Positions 1 through 7,499 of a DNA stretch of 35,067 nt are shown one piece after another. The stretch lies in NCBI GenBank assembly GCA_019359515.1, contig JAHHHC010000056.1, forward strand, positions 1 to 35,067. The letters are read 5' to 3'. The stretch comes from Desmonostoc vinosum HA7617-LM4. Lineage in GTDB: Bacteria > Cyanobacteriota > Cyanobacteriia > Cyanobacteriales > Nostocaceae. The notes beneath the pieces were generated by a model, which saw only the letters and a program-made list of their open reading frames with translations, had not been told where the DNA came from and did no database searches. The first letter of the stretch is position 1. Every line of letters starts with the position of its first letter. Position numbers and translations under genes: made by a program.

Positions 1-220
1 GAAGTTGCCAGACTTTAACTAGTTTATCTGCATATCTTCTTCCAGTTTCTGCTTGGCGAGCAATTTGTTGAAATTCCTTATCGAGAAATTCGTGTGGGCG
101 TTGCCAATCAATGAATGCTGCTGTTTGGGGAAAGAAAAATTGCATCGCTTGCGGAAAGTATGCTTCTAATACTTCTTTCCACGGTGAGTCATTGTCTGCT
201 CTTTGGAGTTCCCTGGTCAT
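1..220 (-). CDS. Rpn/DUF4351-like cyanobacterial protein, N-terminal part
   Basis: An open frame starts with ATG at 220 and runs off the left edge, giving 73 residues. It begins MTRELQRADNDSPWKEVLEA and continues with the motifs YFPQAMQFFFP, WQRPHEFLDKEFQQIA and GRRYADKLVKVW. This N-terminus is familiar from an abundant cyanobacterial family annotated as Rpn/YhgA-like putative transposase, DUF4351 protein or 'cytosolic protein', thought to have a PD-(D/E)XK nuclease-like fold. The catalytic part lies outside the window, so intactness cannot be judged. It is followed downstream (in window coordinates) by the 3' end of the TonB receptor gene, on the same strand. Family recognition is from memory. 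Confidence 0.75.
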   Translation of the reverse strand, partial: MTRELQRADNDSPWKEVLEAYFPQAMQFFFPQTAAFIDWQRPHEFLDKEFQQIARQAETGRRYADKLVKVWQL

Positions 221-270
221 TAGTTAATTAGTAGATGGTATGCCTGTTCTGATGCGTTGCATAATAATAC

Positions 271-2340
271 CTACAAATTTGAGCTTAAACCCAAGCGAAA
301 AGTAAACCCAGGACTGTAGATACGATTAACGCGTTCGTATTGTTCGCCTAGTAAATTTTCTAGGTAAACTGTTAGTCCTAAATTGCTAGTTAAAGGTATG
401 CGACCACTGAAATCTAAATTGACAAAAGATGGTGCAAAATCTGTAGTTCTTTCGCCAGGTCTGTTAAAGAAGGCTCTACGAGCGCCACTATTGTAAGTAA
501 CGTATAAATTAGCCTGCCAGCCGGAATTTTGATAACCTACACCTGCCTGGAGTACAGAATAAGGAATTAAACCTAACTGTAAACCTCTTTCTGTTCCTGT
601 TTTGATTTGGGCATCTGTATATGTGTAATTGAGAAAAGTTGACCAACTAGGGGTAACTTTTAATTGCAGAGCTGCTTCTAAACCATTGGTATCAACTAAT
701 CCAATGTTTTCCCATCTTCCAGCGATAATTCCTAAGCGATCGCTAATACTACTGCCGAAGTATGTGAACTGTCCAGTCAAATTATCTGAAAAACTGACAT
801 CGACTCCCGCAGTCCAAGAAGAACCAGTTTCGGGTTCTAAATCTGGGTTTGGCTCCCAACCATGAACTGTATCATAAACATAGAGTTGATCTAACCCCGG
901 ATTACGCTGTCCTCCTGCCCAACTTCCACGTACAGCAAGCCTTGGTGTCAAAGCATAACGTAACCCGGCACTAGGATTAAAATAACTACCAAACTGGGCA
1001 TCAAAACTCTGTCTTAATCCTAAATCTATTTGAAAATCATTATTTAAATTGAAAGTATTCACAGCAAATAATGCTGTATTAAATACACTTCTATTTTCAG
1101 TTTCGTTATTGGCGACTCTACTAGGATTTGTACTTAAAACATCACCGATTAAATCGGTGTTTTTTAAATCTAATCCCCAACGTAATTTATTATTAGGCGT
1201 AACTTGCCAATCATGATCCACTCTGGCTGTGATTTGTTGTGTATCTAAAACCCCTGTACGATAGAATTCTCTCCCACTAAAAACTGTAGGGCCATAAGTA
1301 CTAAAATAATCTTGATTGTAACCAATCGAGGTTGTTAGATTAGAGCTTTCCCCATTACCTAGTCGAGTTTTCCAAGATAGACCAACGTTAAAACCATCGT
1401 GGTCTAGTCGGTCTCTTTGCAGAGGGAATCCAAAATAAACTAAGCCACGACGACTACTAAGTTTAGTAATATCTAAATTTAAAGAATTCCTTTGATTTAA
1501 ATCAATCGCCAAGCTACCAAAATAAGTGCTAGTAGCTGTATCTGCATTCGATAAGAATCCTTGAGAATCACGATTTGCTGCACCTACCGGCACACGGTAA
1601 CGGTTATCGATAAAGAATCTTTCAAAGCTAAAATTATATCTAACAGCACCGACCGAACCACCATAGCTAGCTTGTTGATTATTTAAACTCAATGAGCCAA
1701 ACTCTACACTACCTGTTAATTTAGGCGTACCATAACCTTCTTTGGTGATGATATTCACCACTCCGCCAAAAGCTGAGGAACCGTACAAAGCGGAAGCTGT
1801 ACCACTATACAATTCCACTCGCTCAATAGACTCGACGGGAATACTGTTTAAGTCAGTACCACCATGATAGGTGTTGACATCGTTGTTAATTTTTCTGCCA
1901 TTAATCAAAAAGACAGATTGATTAATTGATGCTCCCCGATAGTATGTACCTGTATGAATATCTGCACCATGACCTGCATCATTGATCGCAAAACCAGGCA
2001 TTTTTTTTAAGACATCGGCTAAGCTGCTAGCACCTTGTTTTTGAATTTCTTCTTTTTCTATGACATAAGTCGGCGTAGATTGAGGTAAAGTATCTTTTTC
2101 GCCGATCGCTTCTATATTAATATCTGCTTCATCAGTAGGAGTTGTTTCCGTTTGCGGCGGTTCCTCCGGCTGAGTTTCTGGTTGAACTTCAATCGGTATA
2201 GATTGTTGAGTTAGAAGTTCAGCATTATTGGAGGGTAGCTCAACTTCATTTAAATTAGGAATATTGGAATCAGCAAAAGCAGGAGATACTATCAGCATAC
2301 TCGGTAAAGCAGCTGACAGCAAAAGCAAACATTTATTCAC
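271..2340 (-). CDS. TonB-dependent outer-membrane receptor
   Basis: 689 residues starting at a GTG; the upstream gagagaaac is a plausible ribosome site and no better ATG is in frame nearby. Residues 1-23 form a signal peptide ending at AFA. A Pro/Glu/Thr-rich linker (about 45-75) precedes the plug domain (about 85-205), with VIEKEEIQKQGASSLADVLK, the YRGASINQSVFLINGRKIN segment and the classic SALYGSSAFGGVVNIITK motif. The rest is a beta-barrel ending in FTFRLGLSSNL. Family knowledge: such receptors import iron-siderophore, cobalamin or similar ligands across the outer membrane using TonB energy. The length is nearer BtuB-like receptors than large siderophore receptors, and no AMIN or STN domain is visible. 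The ligand cannot be told from sequence. No TonB or ABC transporter lies nearby. Confidence 0.93.
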   Translation of the reverse strand: MNKCLLLLSAALPSMLIVSPAFADSNIPNLNEVELPSNNAELLTQQSIPIEVQPETQPEEPPQTETTPTDEADINIEAIGEKDTLPQSTPTYVIEKEEIQKQGASSLADVLKKMPGFAINDAGHGADIHTGTYYRGASINQSVFLINGRKINNDVNTYHGGTDLNSIPVESIERVELYSGTASALYGSSAFGGVVNIITKEGYGTPKLTGSVEFGSLSLNNQQASYGGSVGAVRYNFSFERFFIDNRYRVPVGAANRDSQGFLSNADTATSTYFGSLAIDLNQRNSLNLDITKLSSRRGLVYFGFPLQRDRLDHDGFNVGLSWKTRLGNGESSNLTTSIGYNQDYFSTYGPTVFSGREFYRTGVLDTQQITARVDHDWQVTPNNKLRWGLDLKNTDLIGDVLSTNPSRVANNETENRSVFNTALFAVNTFNLNNDFQIDLGLRQSFDAQFGSYFNPSAGLRYALTPRLAVRGSWAGGQRNPGLDQLYVYDTVHGWEPNPDLEPETGSSWTAGVDVSFSDNLTGQFTYFGSSISDRLGIIAGRWENIGLVDTNGLEAALQLKVTPSWSTFLNYTYTDAQIKTGTERGLQLGLIPYSVLQAGVGYQNSGWQANLYVTYNSGARRAFFNRPGERTTDFAPSFVNLDFSGRIPLTSNLGLTVYLENLLGEQYERVNRIYSPGFTFRLGLSSNL

Positions 2341-2427
2341 GTTTCTCTCACACCCAGTAAAAACAAGAACCTAGTGTATTTTTCCTATTACGAGAAGTAA
2401 AAGTCAAAAGACAGGCTGTCGTAGTTT

Positions 2428-2490
2428 TGGGGATTGGGGACTGGGGGGACTGGGGATTGGGGATTGGGGACTGGGGACTGGGGATTGGGT
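2428..2490. repeat. heptanucleotide tandem repeats (ggggact/ggggatt)
   Basis: A run of seven-base units of the gggactg/gggattg type, typical of the short tandem repeats scattered through Nostoc and Anabaena genomes. A second run in the opposite orientation lies at 2652-2691, so the two could pair in RNA or in single-stranded DNA. Both sit between the TPR gene and the receptor gene. An open frame across 2348-2614 merely translates these repeats and is not considered a gene. Confidence 0.9.
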
Positions 2491-2514
2491 AAAGAAAGTT
2501 AGAGATTAAAATTT

Positions 2515-2613
2515 CAAGCTCAACGTTCAGGCTTAAAGGCGCAACATTCAGGCTCAAAGGCTCAACGTTCAGGCTCAAAGGCGTAACATTCAGGTTCAAA
2601 GGCTCAAACCTCA
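2515..2613. repeat. 21-bp tandem repeat, about 4.5 copies
   Basis: Units start at 2530, 2551, 2572 and 2593, each 21 bp, following the pattern ggctcaaaggcgcaacattca, with a partial unit at 2515-2529. Units differ at a few positions (gcgcaacatt, ctcaacgttc, gcgtaacatt). Because 21 is a multiple of three, the minus strand reads as repeated PLSLNVE/A motifs. It lies about 180 bp upstream of the TonB receptor start on its coding strand. I see no function for it. Confidence 0.9.
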
Positions 2614-2651
2614 CTGTATCTCCCGATCACTGAGCGAAGTCGAAGTGCATC

Positions 2652-2691
2652 TCCCCAGTCCCCAGTCCCCAGTCCCCAGTCCCCAGTCCCC
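2652..2691. repeat. heptanucleotide tandem repeats (ccccagt)
   Basis: About five perfect seven-base units tccccag, reverse-oriented relative to the run at 2428-2490. The array ends two bases from the TPR gene stop codon. Confidence 0.9.
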
Positions 2692-2692
2692 T

Positions 2693-3664
2693 TCATCCAA
2701 TTTCCAACGTATCTGCTATTTCCTGTTGCAGACTCTTAAGTAAATCTAAAGTTCTTTCGTAGGCAATGCTTTTTCCTTGGTGTTGAAAGTACTCTGATGC
2801 CTTACGTAAGTCAGCGTAGATGCGAACCAGTTTGTTACCAGATATTGTCCCTTGATGATACCCTAGACGATACCGAGCTATTCCCCTGTTAACAAAAGCT
2901 TGAGCATAACTAGAATTAAGTCTGATGACTTGAGAAAAATCACGTACAGCACTCAAGTCATCTCCGCTTCTACCGTAAGCACAACCCCGGTTAAAGTATG
3001 CTCTGTAATTATGAGGGTTAAGACGAATTGCCAAATTAAAGTCAACAATTGCTGCTTGAATATCTTGTGAGACTAAATACGCTAAACCTCGGTCATTGTA
3101 GATATCTGCAACCAGTAAATTTTGAGACTGCGGAGTTTGAGTTAAGGCTATATCGTAGTCAGCAATAGCTTTTGCATAACTCTTTTGGGCAAGGTAAGCT
3201 AAACCTCTGTTGTAGTGAGCGCGAAAATCATCGGGTTTAAAGACGATCGCTTGGTTATAATCAGCTATGGCAGCTAAATAATCTCCTTGTCTGTAGTACA
3301 CTAGCCCTCGGTTGAGATAAGCCTCAAAGTAATCAGGTGCAAAATTGATAGCTTGCGTACAATCTGCGATCGCTTGGTGGTAATCTTGTATTTGGAGATG
3401 AGCAACACAGCGATCGCTATAAGCTACAGCAAAATTTTCTTGGAGTTGAATCGCTTGGTCAAGATGTGCGATCGCTTTTTGGTAGTTACCTTGCTCCATC
3501 TCATCCACGCCTAACTTTAAAAAATCGCCTGCTGTCACTTGAGCATAAAATACTGGCGATGAGTGTGCAGATGGAGTCCAAAAAATCACAGATAAAGCAA
3601 CAATCACGCTGAGAAATAATCGCCAAAAATCAGTCATAAGAATCATATTTGACAATTTCAGCAT
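2693..3664 (-). CDS. exported or anchored TPR-repeat protein
   Basis: 323 residues from the ATG at 3664 (the frame extends one codon further to a TTG, which is less likely). Residues about 11-35 form a hydrophobic segment ending near AHSSPVFYAQ, consistent with a signal peptide or membrane anchor. Then come about seven tetratricopeptide repeats of 34 residues: examples are LGVDEMEQGNYQKAIAHLDQ, AYLNRGLVYYRQGDYLAAIA and AHYNRGLAYLAQKSYAKAIA. The alternating NRGLAY/DYNQAI pattern is very regular. TPR proteins act as protein-binding scaffolds; no enzyme domain is visible. The Met at residue 7 or 10 could also be the start. The neighbouring genes give no firm clue to a partner. Confidence 0.88.
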   Translation of the reverse strand: MLKLSNMILMTDFWRLFLSVIVALSVIFWTPSAHSSPVFYAQVTAGDFLKLGVDEMEQGNYQKAIAHLDQAIQLQENFAVAYSDRCVAHLQIQDYHQAIADCTQAINFAPDYFEAYLNRGLVYYRQGDYLAAIADYNQAIVFKPDDFRAHYNRGLAYLAQKSYAKAIADYDIALTQTPQSQNLLVADIYNDRGLAYLVSQDIQAAIVDFNLAIRLNPHNYRAYFNRGCAYGRSGDDLSAVRDFSQVIRLNSSYAQAFVNRGIARYRLGYHQGTISGNKLVRIYADLRKASEYFQHQGKSIAYERTLDLLKSLQQEIADTLEIG

Positions 3665-3709
3665 CAATGAAAGTAGCGGTTTTTCGCATTAATATATGAG
3701 AGGCGACGA

Positions 3710-3738
3710 GATTCCCGATTTTTAAAAAGTCGGGAATC
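3710..3738. terminator. hairpin between petJ and TPR gene
   Basis: The inverted repeat gattcccga / tcgggaatc (3710-3718, 3730-3738) encloses a T-run/A-run inner segment. It lies downstream of petJ and upstream of the TPR gene on their common strand, so it may end the petJ transcript. A second small hairpin, gcggg...cccgc, is at about 3780-3797. Similar palindromes recur as intergenic repeats in these genomes, so terminator function is only likely. Confidence 0.5.
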
Positions 3739-3833
3739 TGATCACAGTTAACCACTCAAAACTAATGAGATGAACTACTAGCGGGACAAAAAGCCCCGCG
3801 AATAGTTAGGTTTTTTTGAAGCTACACCTTAGT

Positions 3834-4169
3834 TTACTTCCAATCTTTATTAGCTTCATCTAAGACGTATGCAGCTACATCTTCAATTTGGCTGGGTTTT
3901 AAACGTCCTTGGAAAGCAGGCATAGCATTTTTACCTTTGGTAACTTGGGCAATAATTGCCTCTGCTGAATTCATGCCATACTTTTCTAAGGCGTCTTTCT
4001 TCAAAGTTTTTTGAGCTTGGACTAAATTCTTACCACCTGCGTGACAAGAGGCACAATTAGCACTAAATACTTTAGCACCACTCACAGAATCTCCTGCCAA
4101 AGCTGGACTACTGAAGGCAAAGGTGAAGATTGTTATGCCTAACAGTATGACTGCAAAAATTCTTTTCAT
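3834..4169 (-). CDS. petJ: cytochrome c6
   Basis: 111 residues from the ATG at 4169. The longer open frame would need a TTG at 4187, adding six charged residues in front of a normal signal peptide, so it was rejected. Signal peptide [20 protein letters not shown] ends near ALA. The mature part has the haem-binding CASCH motif, the axial Met in KNAMPAF and the C-terminal helix [16 protein letters not shown]. Cytochrome c6 is a soluble lumenal electron carrier from cytochrome b6f to photosystem I (and to respiratory oxidase), used in place of plastocyanin when copper is low. Length and motifs fit the family closely. Confidence 0.96.
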   Translation of the reverse strand: MKRIFAVILLGITIFTFAFSSPALAGDSVSGAKVFSANCASCHAGGKNLVQAQKTLKKDALEKYGMNSAEAIIAQVTKGKNAMPAFQGRLKPSQIEDVAAYVLDEANKDWK

Positions 4170-4316
4170 TTCGTGTTCTCTCTGCAAAAAAAGCTTACTC
4201 GTGCAATATCCTTCCTAATTTTCATTTGAGCCGCTGTCTTAGTCAAATGACAAGCTGTCATACTTCGCCTTAAGAATTCCTAAAAAATCACAATCCCTAG
4301 CTTTTCAAAAAGTTTA

Positions 4317-4473
4317 GTAGGGTGCGTTAGTCCAAATCATGTCTCGGTTAAGCTCAAGTTCTCTCAACTGACGCACCCTACATTGAAGCTTGATTACTTA
4401 CTATTTACGGCTAAGTGTGAATTAAAAGCTTTAATTTTGTAGGGTGCGTTATGGACGCAAGTCCTAACGCACC
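4317..4473. repeat. two gtagggtgcgt palindromic repeats
   Basis: The first has perfect 11-bp arms gtagggtgcgt (4317-4327) and acgcaccctac (4371-4381). The second has ggtgcgtta (4443-4451) and taacgcacc (4465-4473). This sequence family is very common between genes in cyanobacteria and looks like a miniature mobile or REP-like element. Together they fill most of the 4188-4531 gap upstream of petJ; nothing else is recognised there apart from likely petJ promoter sequence. Confidence 0.85.
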
Positions 4474-4531
4474 GAAGATCTGGATTTAGGGTGAGAGTAT
4501 TGACAAAATCATTAAAGTTTTAATATCTAAT

Positions 4532-5032
4532 TCACGTTCTTTCGTTATTGGCTAATTGCATCATTGTCTCTCCTGTAACACGACAAATTCGCCAATCATC
4601 TAAAATAGACGCTCCCATGTTACGGTAGAATTCTTGTGCTGATTCATTCCAATCTAAAACACTCCACTCTAACCGACCGCAATTTCGCTCTACAGCTATC
4701 TGGGCTAATTTAGTAAGCATAGCCTTACCAATACCTTTTCTGCGATATTTTGGTAAGACAAATAAATCTTCTAGATATATTCCTGGCTTAGTGAGAAATG
4801 TAGAATAGTTATGAAGAAATAAGGCAAAACCAACAGCTTGACCTGCATATTCTGCTAGAATTGCCTCTGCATATCTCCGTGAGCCAAATAGATGCTCTTG
4901 AAGTGCCAAGGCATCACCAGTAACGGCATGAGATAATTTTTCATACTCTGCCAGCCCTTGAATTAATTCAAACAATACACCACAATCGGATGGTTCAGCA
5001 AAACGTAAAATTAAATCGTTATGCAAAGTCAT
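4532..5032 (-). CDS. GNAT-family N-acetyltransferase
   Basis: 166 residues, ATG start at 5032. The acetyl-CoA-binding motif A is LPKYRRKGIGKAML (about 94-106), preceded by IYLEDLFV (strand 4) and followed by RLEWSVLDWNESAQEFYRNM, the motif B region. The N-terminus ILRFAEPSDCGVLFELIQGL and the overall arrangement resemble the SAT-like (spermidine/thialysine acetyltransferase) branch, where the WNxxAxxFYxxxGA signature is typical. The acceptor is probably a small amine or amino acid, but the substrate cannot be fixed. It lies between petJ and the sigma factor gene on the same strand, separated from each by repeat-rich gaps. Confidence 0.9.
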   Translation of the reverse strand: MTLHNDLILRFAEPSDCGVLFELIQGLAEYEKLSHAVTGDALALQEHLFGSRRYAEAILAEYAGQAVGFALFLHNYSTFLTKPGIYLEDLFVLPKYRRKGIGKAMLTKLAQIAVERNCGRLEWSVLDWNESAQEFYRNMGASILDDWRICRVTGETMMQLANNERT

Positions 5033-5135
5033 TAGTTATCCCTTCGACTTCGCTCAGGGCAAGTTGTCATTTATTATTAGTCCATAATTGATGGTTAATA
5101 GTCAATAGTTATGGACATCTTGACTGATACTTCAG

Positions 5136-5337
5136 ATCTTGCACCTTTCAAACTGCCAGTTGCAAAACTTACCTAATTGTTCGACTTCGCTGATGTCCGC
5201 CAGCCAGCCAGGGATTGTAAATCCCTGTCTGATAGCAAAAGTCCATTAGAAATGGACTAAATGCACAGACAAATAGATATGTAATTTTTATCACTTTATT
5301 GCGGCAAACTCATTATTTTCACTGGCAGGTGCAAGAT
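5136..5337. mobile_element. MITE-like element with 11-bp inverted ends
   Basis: The ends atcttgcacct (5136-5146) and aggtgcaagat (5327-5337) are exact reverse complements, with further pairing ctgccagt / actggcag just inside. The 202-bp interior has no coding capacity and contains the hairpin agtccat...atggact (5240-5258). A related fragment with an agtccact palindrome and the aggtgcaagat end lies at 26884-26955. The rest of the 5033-5416 gap has a REP-like stretch (about 5345-5400, gagacgctacgcgtagc). No coding sequence is seen. Confidence 0.75.
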
Positions 5338-5416
5338 GTGAGATACTTCTCCTGTCGGAGACGCTACGCGTAGCAAGATCCCGCAGGGTATGACTTCGCT
5401 TGGTACAAGTAACTGT

Positions 5417-6553
5417 TTACACCAACCAACCTTTTAAGCGTTTTGCAATGTGGGGACGCCGTAATTTCCGCATGGCTTTACTTTGAATTTGTCGCACTCG
5501 TTCGCGCGAAAGATTGAACATGTTACCAACTTCTTCTAAAGTGCAGGGTTCGCTGGTTGTCAATCCGTAGCGTAGAGAAATTACGTCTTTTTCTCGTGGG
5601 GTTAGCACATCTCCCAATACATCCCAAATCTCCTGACGCATCATGTTTTCGTTCATTTTTGCTTCTGGAGATAAGTTGTCCTCGTCCTCTAACAAATCCA
5701 TTAATTCCGTGTCTTCTTCTTTGCCGACGCGATGATTAAGTGAAAGTGCTTGACGGCGTAATTGTTGCAGTTGGCGTAGTTGTTGTACTGTAATTTCCAA
5801 CACTTCTGCCATTTCAGCCTCGGAAGGATTGCGTGAGAATTTTTGTTTGAGTTCTCGTTGCGCTTTTTTAAGTTTGTTAAGTTTTTCTACAATATGAATT
5901 GGCAAGCGAATTGTTCGTGCATCGTTAGCGATCGCTCTGGTAATTGCTTGTCTAATCCACCAATAGGCATAGGTAGAAAATTTATAACCTTTGTCTGGGT
6001 CAAACTTTTCTGTAGCGCGATTTAAACCCATTGCCCCTTCTTGAATTAAATCCAGAAAAGGCACTCCCCGATTTAGATATCGCTTAGCAATTGATACTAC
6101 TAATCTCAAGTTCGAGCGAATCATTTTGCGTTTCGCCACACGACCTTGATATAAGCGACTTTCTAATTGTTTTTCTGTCATTTCTAGCTCAGCAGCTACT
6201 TGTGCTTTGCTAGGATGCTCTCCTAATTTGGAGTGTAATAAAGCTTGCAAATCTTTGACTTCTTCTAGAAATCTGACTCGCTTTGCTAACTCTACCTCTT
6301 CATCAGGTTTTAGCAGCGGATAACGCGCCATCTCTTTAAAAAATGCGCCTACGGCATCATCATGCTCGGTCTTGTTATATCCTGAAGGACGAGCTGCTGC
6401 CATCTCATCGCCGTCGCGTTCTTCTGATGATTCGAGATTTTCTATAATTGAAGGATCTTCATCTGCCACCGGATCTAAACTATCGAGTGATGGTTCTTCA
6501 TTCTCAGCAGCATTATCCAGTATTTCCATTTTTCCCAATTCAGCAAGATTCAT
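5417..6553 (-). CDS. sigE: group 2 sigma-70 factor, SigE-like
   Basis: 378 residues from the ATG at 6553, chosen because aaaggaaact gives a strong ribosome site right upstream; an ATG at 6649 would add 32 residues without such a site. The order is: acidic N-terminus; region 1.2 (DAVGAFFKEMARYPLLKPDE); region 2 (NLRLVVSIAKRYLNRGVPFL, then YAYWWIRQAITRAIANDART); region 3; and region 4.2 with helix-turn-helix TLEEVGNMFNLSRERVRQIQ. It lacks the long group 1 N-terminus, so it is an alternative rather than the principal sigma factor. Location next to petJ and a GNAT gene matches my memory of sigE (alr4249) near petJ (alr4251) in Anabaena PCC 7120, where sigE supports heterocyst gene expression. The family call is firm; the E assignment rests on synteny. 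Confidence 0.93.
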   Translation of the reverse strand: MNLAELGKMEILDNAAENEEPSLDSLDPVADEDPSIIENLESSEERDGDEMAAARPSGYNKTEHDDAVGAFFKEMARYPLLKPDEEVELAKRVRFLEEVKDLQALLHSKLGEHPSKAQVAAELEMTEKQLESRLYQGRVAKRKMIRSNLRLVVSIAKRYLNRGVPFLDLIQEGAMGLNRATEKFDPDKGYKFSTYAYWWIRQAITRAIANDARTIRLPIHIVEKLNKLKKAQRELKQKFSRNPSEAEMAEVLEITVQQLRQLQQLRRQALSLNHRVGKEEDTELMDLLEDEDNLSPEAKMNENMMRQEIWDVLGDVLTPREKDVISLRYGLTTSEPCTLEEVGNMFNLSRERVRQIQSKAMRKLRRPHIAKRLKGWLV

Positions 6554-7499
6554 AGTTTCCTTTAGGATTGTTGCTTTGTTTGGTACATAATTTAGTGACA
6601 GATGCTCATTTATGGCTGGATAGTTACCCTCAAGGATGCATGTGCCCATTTACATAGCAATTTATTAGCCTGAGCTAATTTCCTTTGAGTAATGAAATTC
6701 AGGAGCTACCCAGCCGTTCCCAAATTGCGGTTAAATGCAACCAGTAACTAATAACACCCTTCGCACCCAACAAAACTTTTTTTCCAGGCTCCCAACATAC
6801 ATATTCCTCATTTTTTTCTTAATTACTAAATATGTCAAACATCCTCAAACTTTCTCAACCTTAACAAATATAAAAATTTCAGATCAAAGTAGCTAAATCT
6901 TAAATTTTCATATAGTTTTCTTAATTTTTTCAATGTTTATGCATTAAAAGTCATTGGATAAACGGAAAACTTAATACTAGAGTTACGTATTCCTGATGGG
7001 GTTGCCTTTATAATATAAATTACGAAATTTACAGCTTAATTTCCGGACAATCTTGTTTGTATAAAAGCATCTCATATACACAAAGGCTTGAATATCTATC
7101 GATGGGCGTAAAAAGACTACTCCCTATTTAGTAGATAGAGAATAAATCTCCGCAAGAGGCGAGATAATTTTGTTTAGATGTAGACACCAAATATTTATTG
7201 CACGTATTGTTAAGATTAATTTGTCTAGTAGATTACATAAGCAGAAAATTATCAAGTAATATAGGAATTTGACTTGATTAATGAAATTATTTGCTTAGGT
7301 AGGGAGTAGGGAGTGGGGAGTAGGGAATGGGGAATCAAACTTTTCGATGTGTACGGAGTTTTTTAAACATCAAATATGGGTAATAAAAGTATTACGAAAT
7401 ACACTTTACGAGAATGAAAGTAAAACGTTAAAGTTTAATGAGCCAGGTTGATTTTGACCAGCTAGGTGAAGAAAACATCTGTCTATAAAGTCCGAACCT
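6554..7499. other. 946-bp intergenic region between divergent sigE and priA
   Basis: The region is AT-rich and without a plausible gene. It must hold the promoters of both divergent genes and is long enough for a long sigE 5' leader or a small RNA. It contains a heptamer array gtagggagtaggg (about 7297-7335) and a GTA-N8-TAC palindrome at 7389-7402. No further structure was identified with confidence. Confidence 0.6.
7389..7402. promoter_or_regulatory. possible NtcA-type site GTA-N8-TAC
   Basis: The sequence gtattacgaaatac matches the NtcA consensus GTA-N8-TAC exactly and lies about 97 bp upstream of priA. A TAN3T element (taaagt, 7429-7434) follows after 26 bases, slightly more than the usual spacing of about 22. 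Matches to such a short consensus arise by chance in AT-rich DNA, so this is weak. Confidence 0.25.

Noticed and set aside
2348-2614. 88-residue minus-strand open frame with PLSLNVE repeats
   Set aside because: It is a translation of a 21-bp tandem repeat and heptamer repeats, with no ribosome site and no globular character.
2428-2691. Heptamer repeats as CRISPR or origin iterons
   Set aside because: The same heptamers recur at many places in the window (7297, 15059, 15875, 17612, 19905), so they are dispersed simple repeats.
4317-4473. Possible CRISPR array from repeated gtagggtgcgt sequences
   Set aside because: The repeats are inverted pairs with irregular spacing, not direct repeats with uniform spacers.
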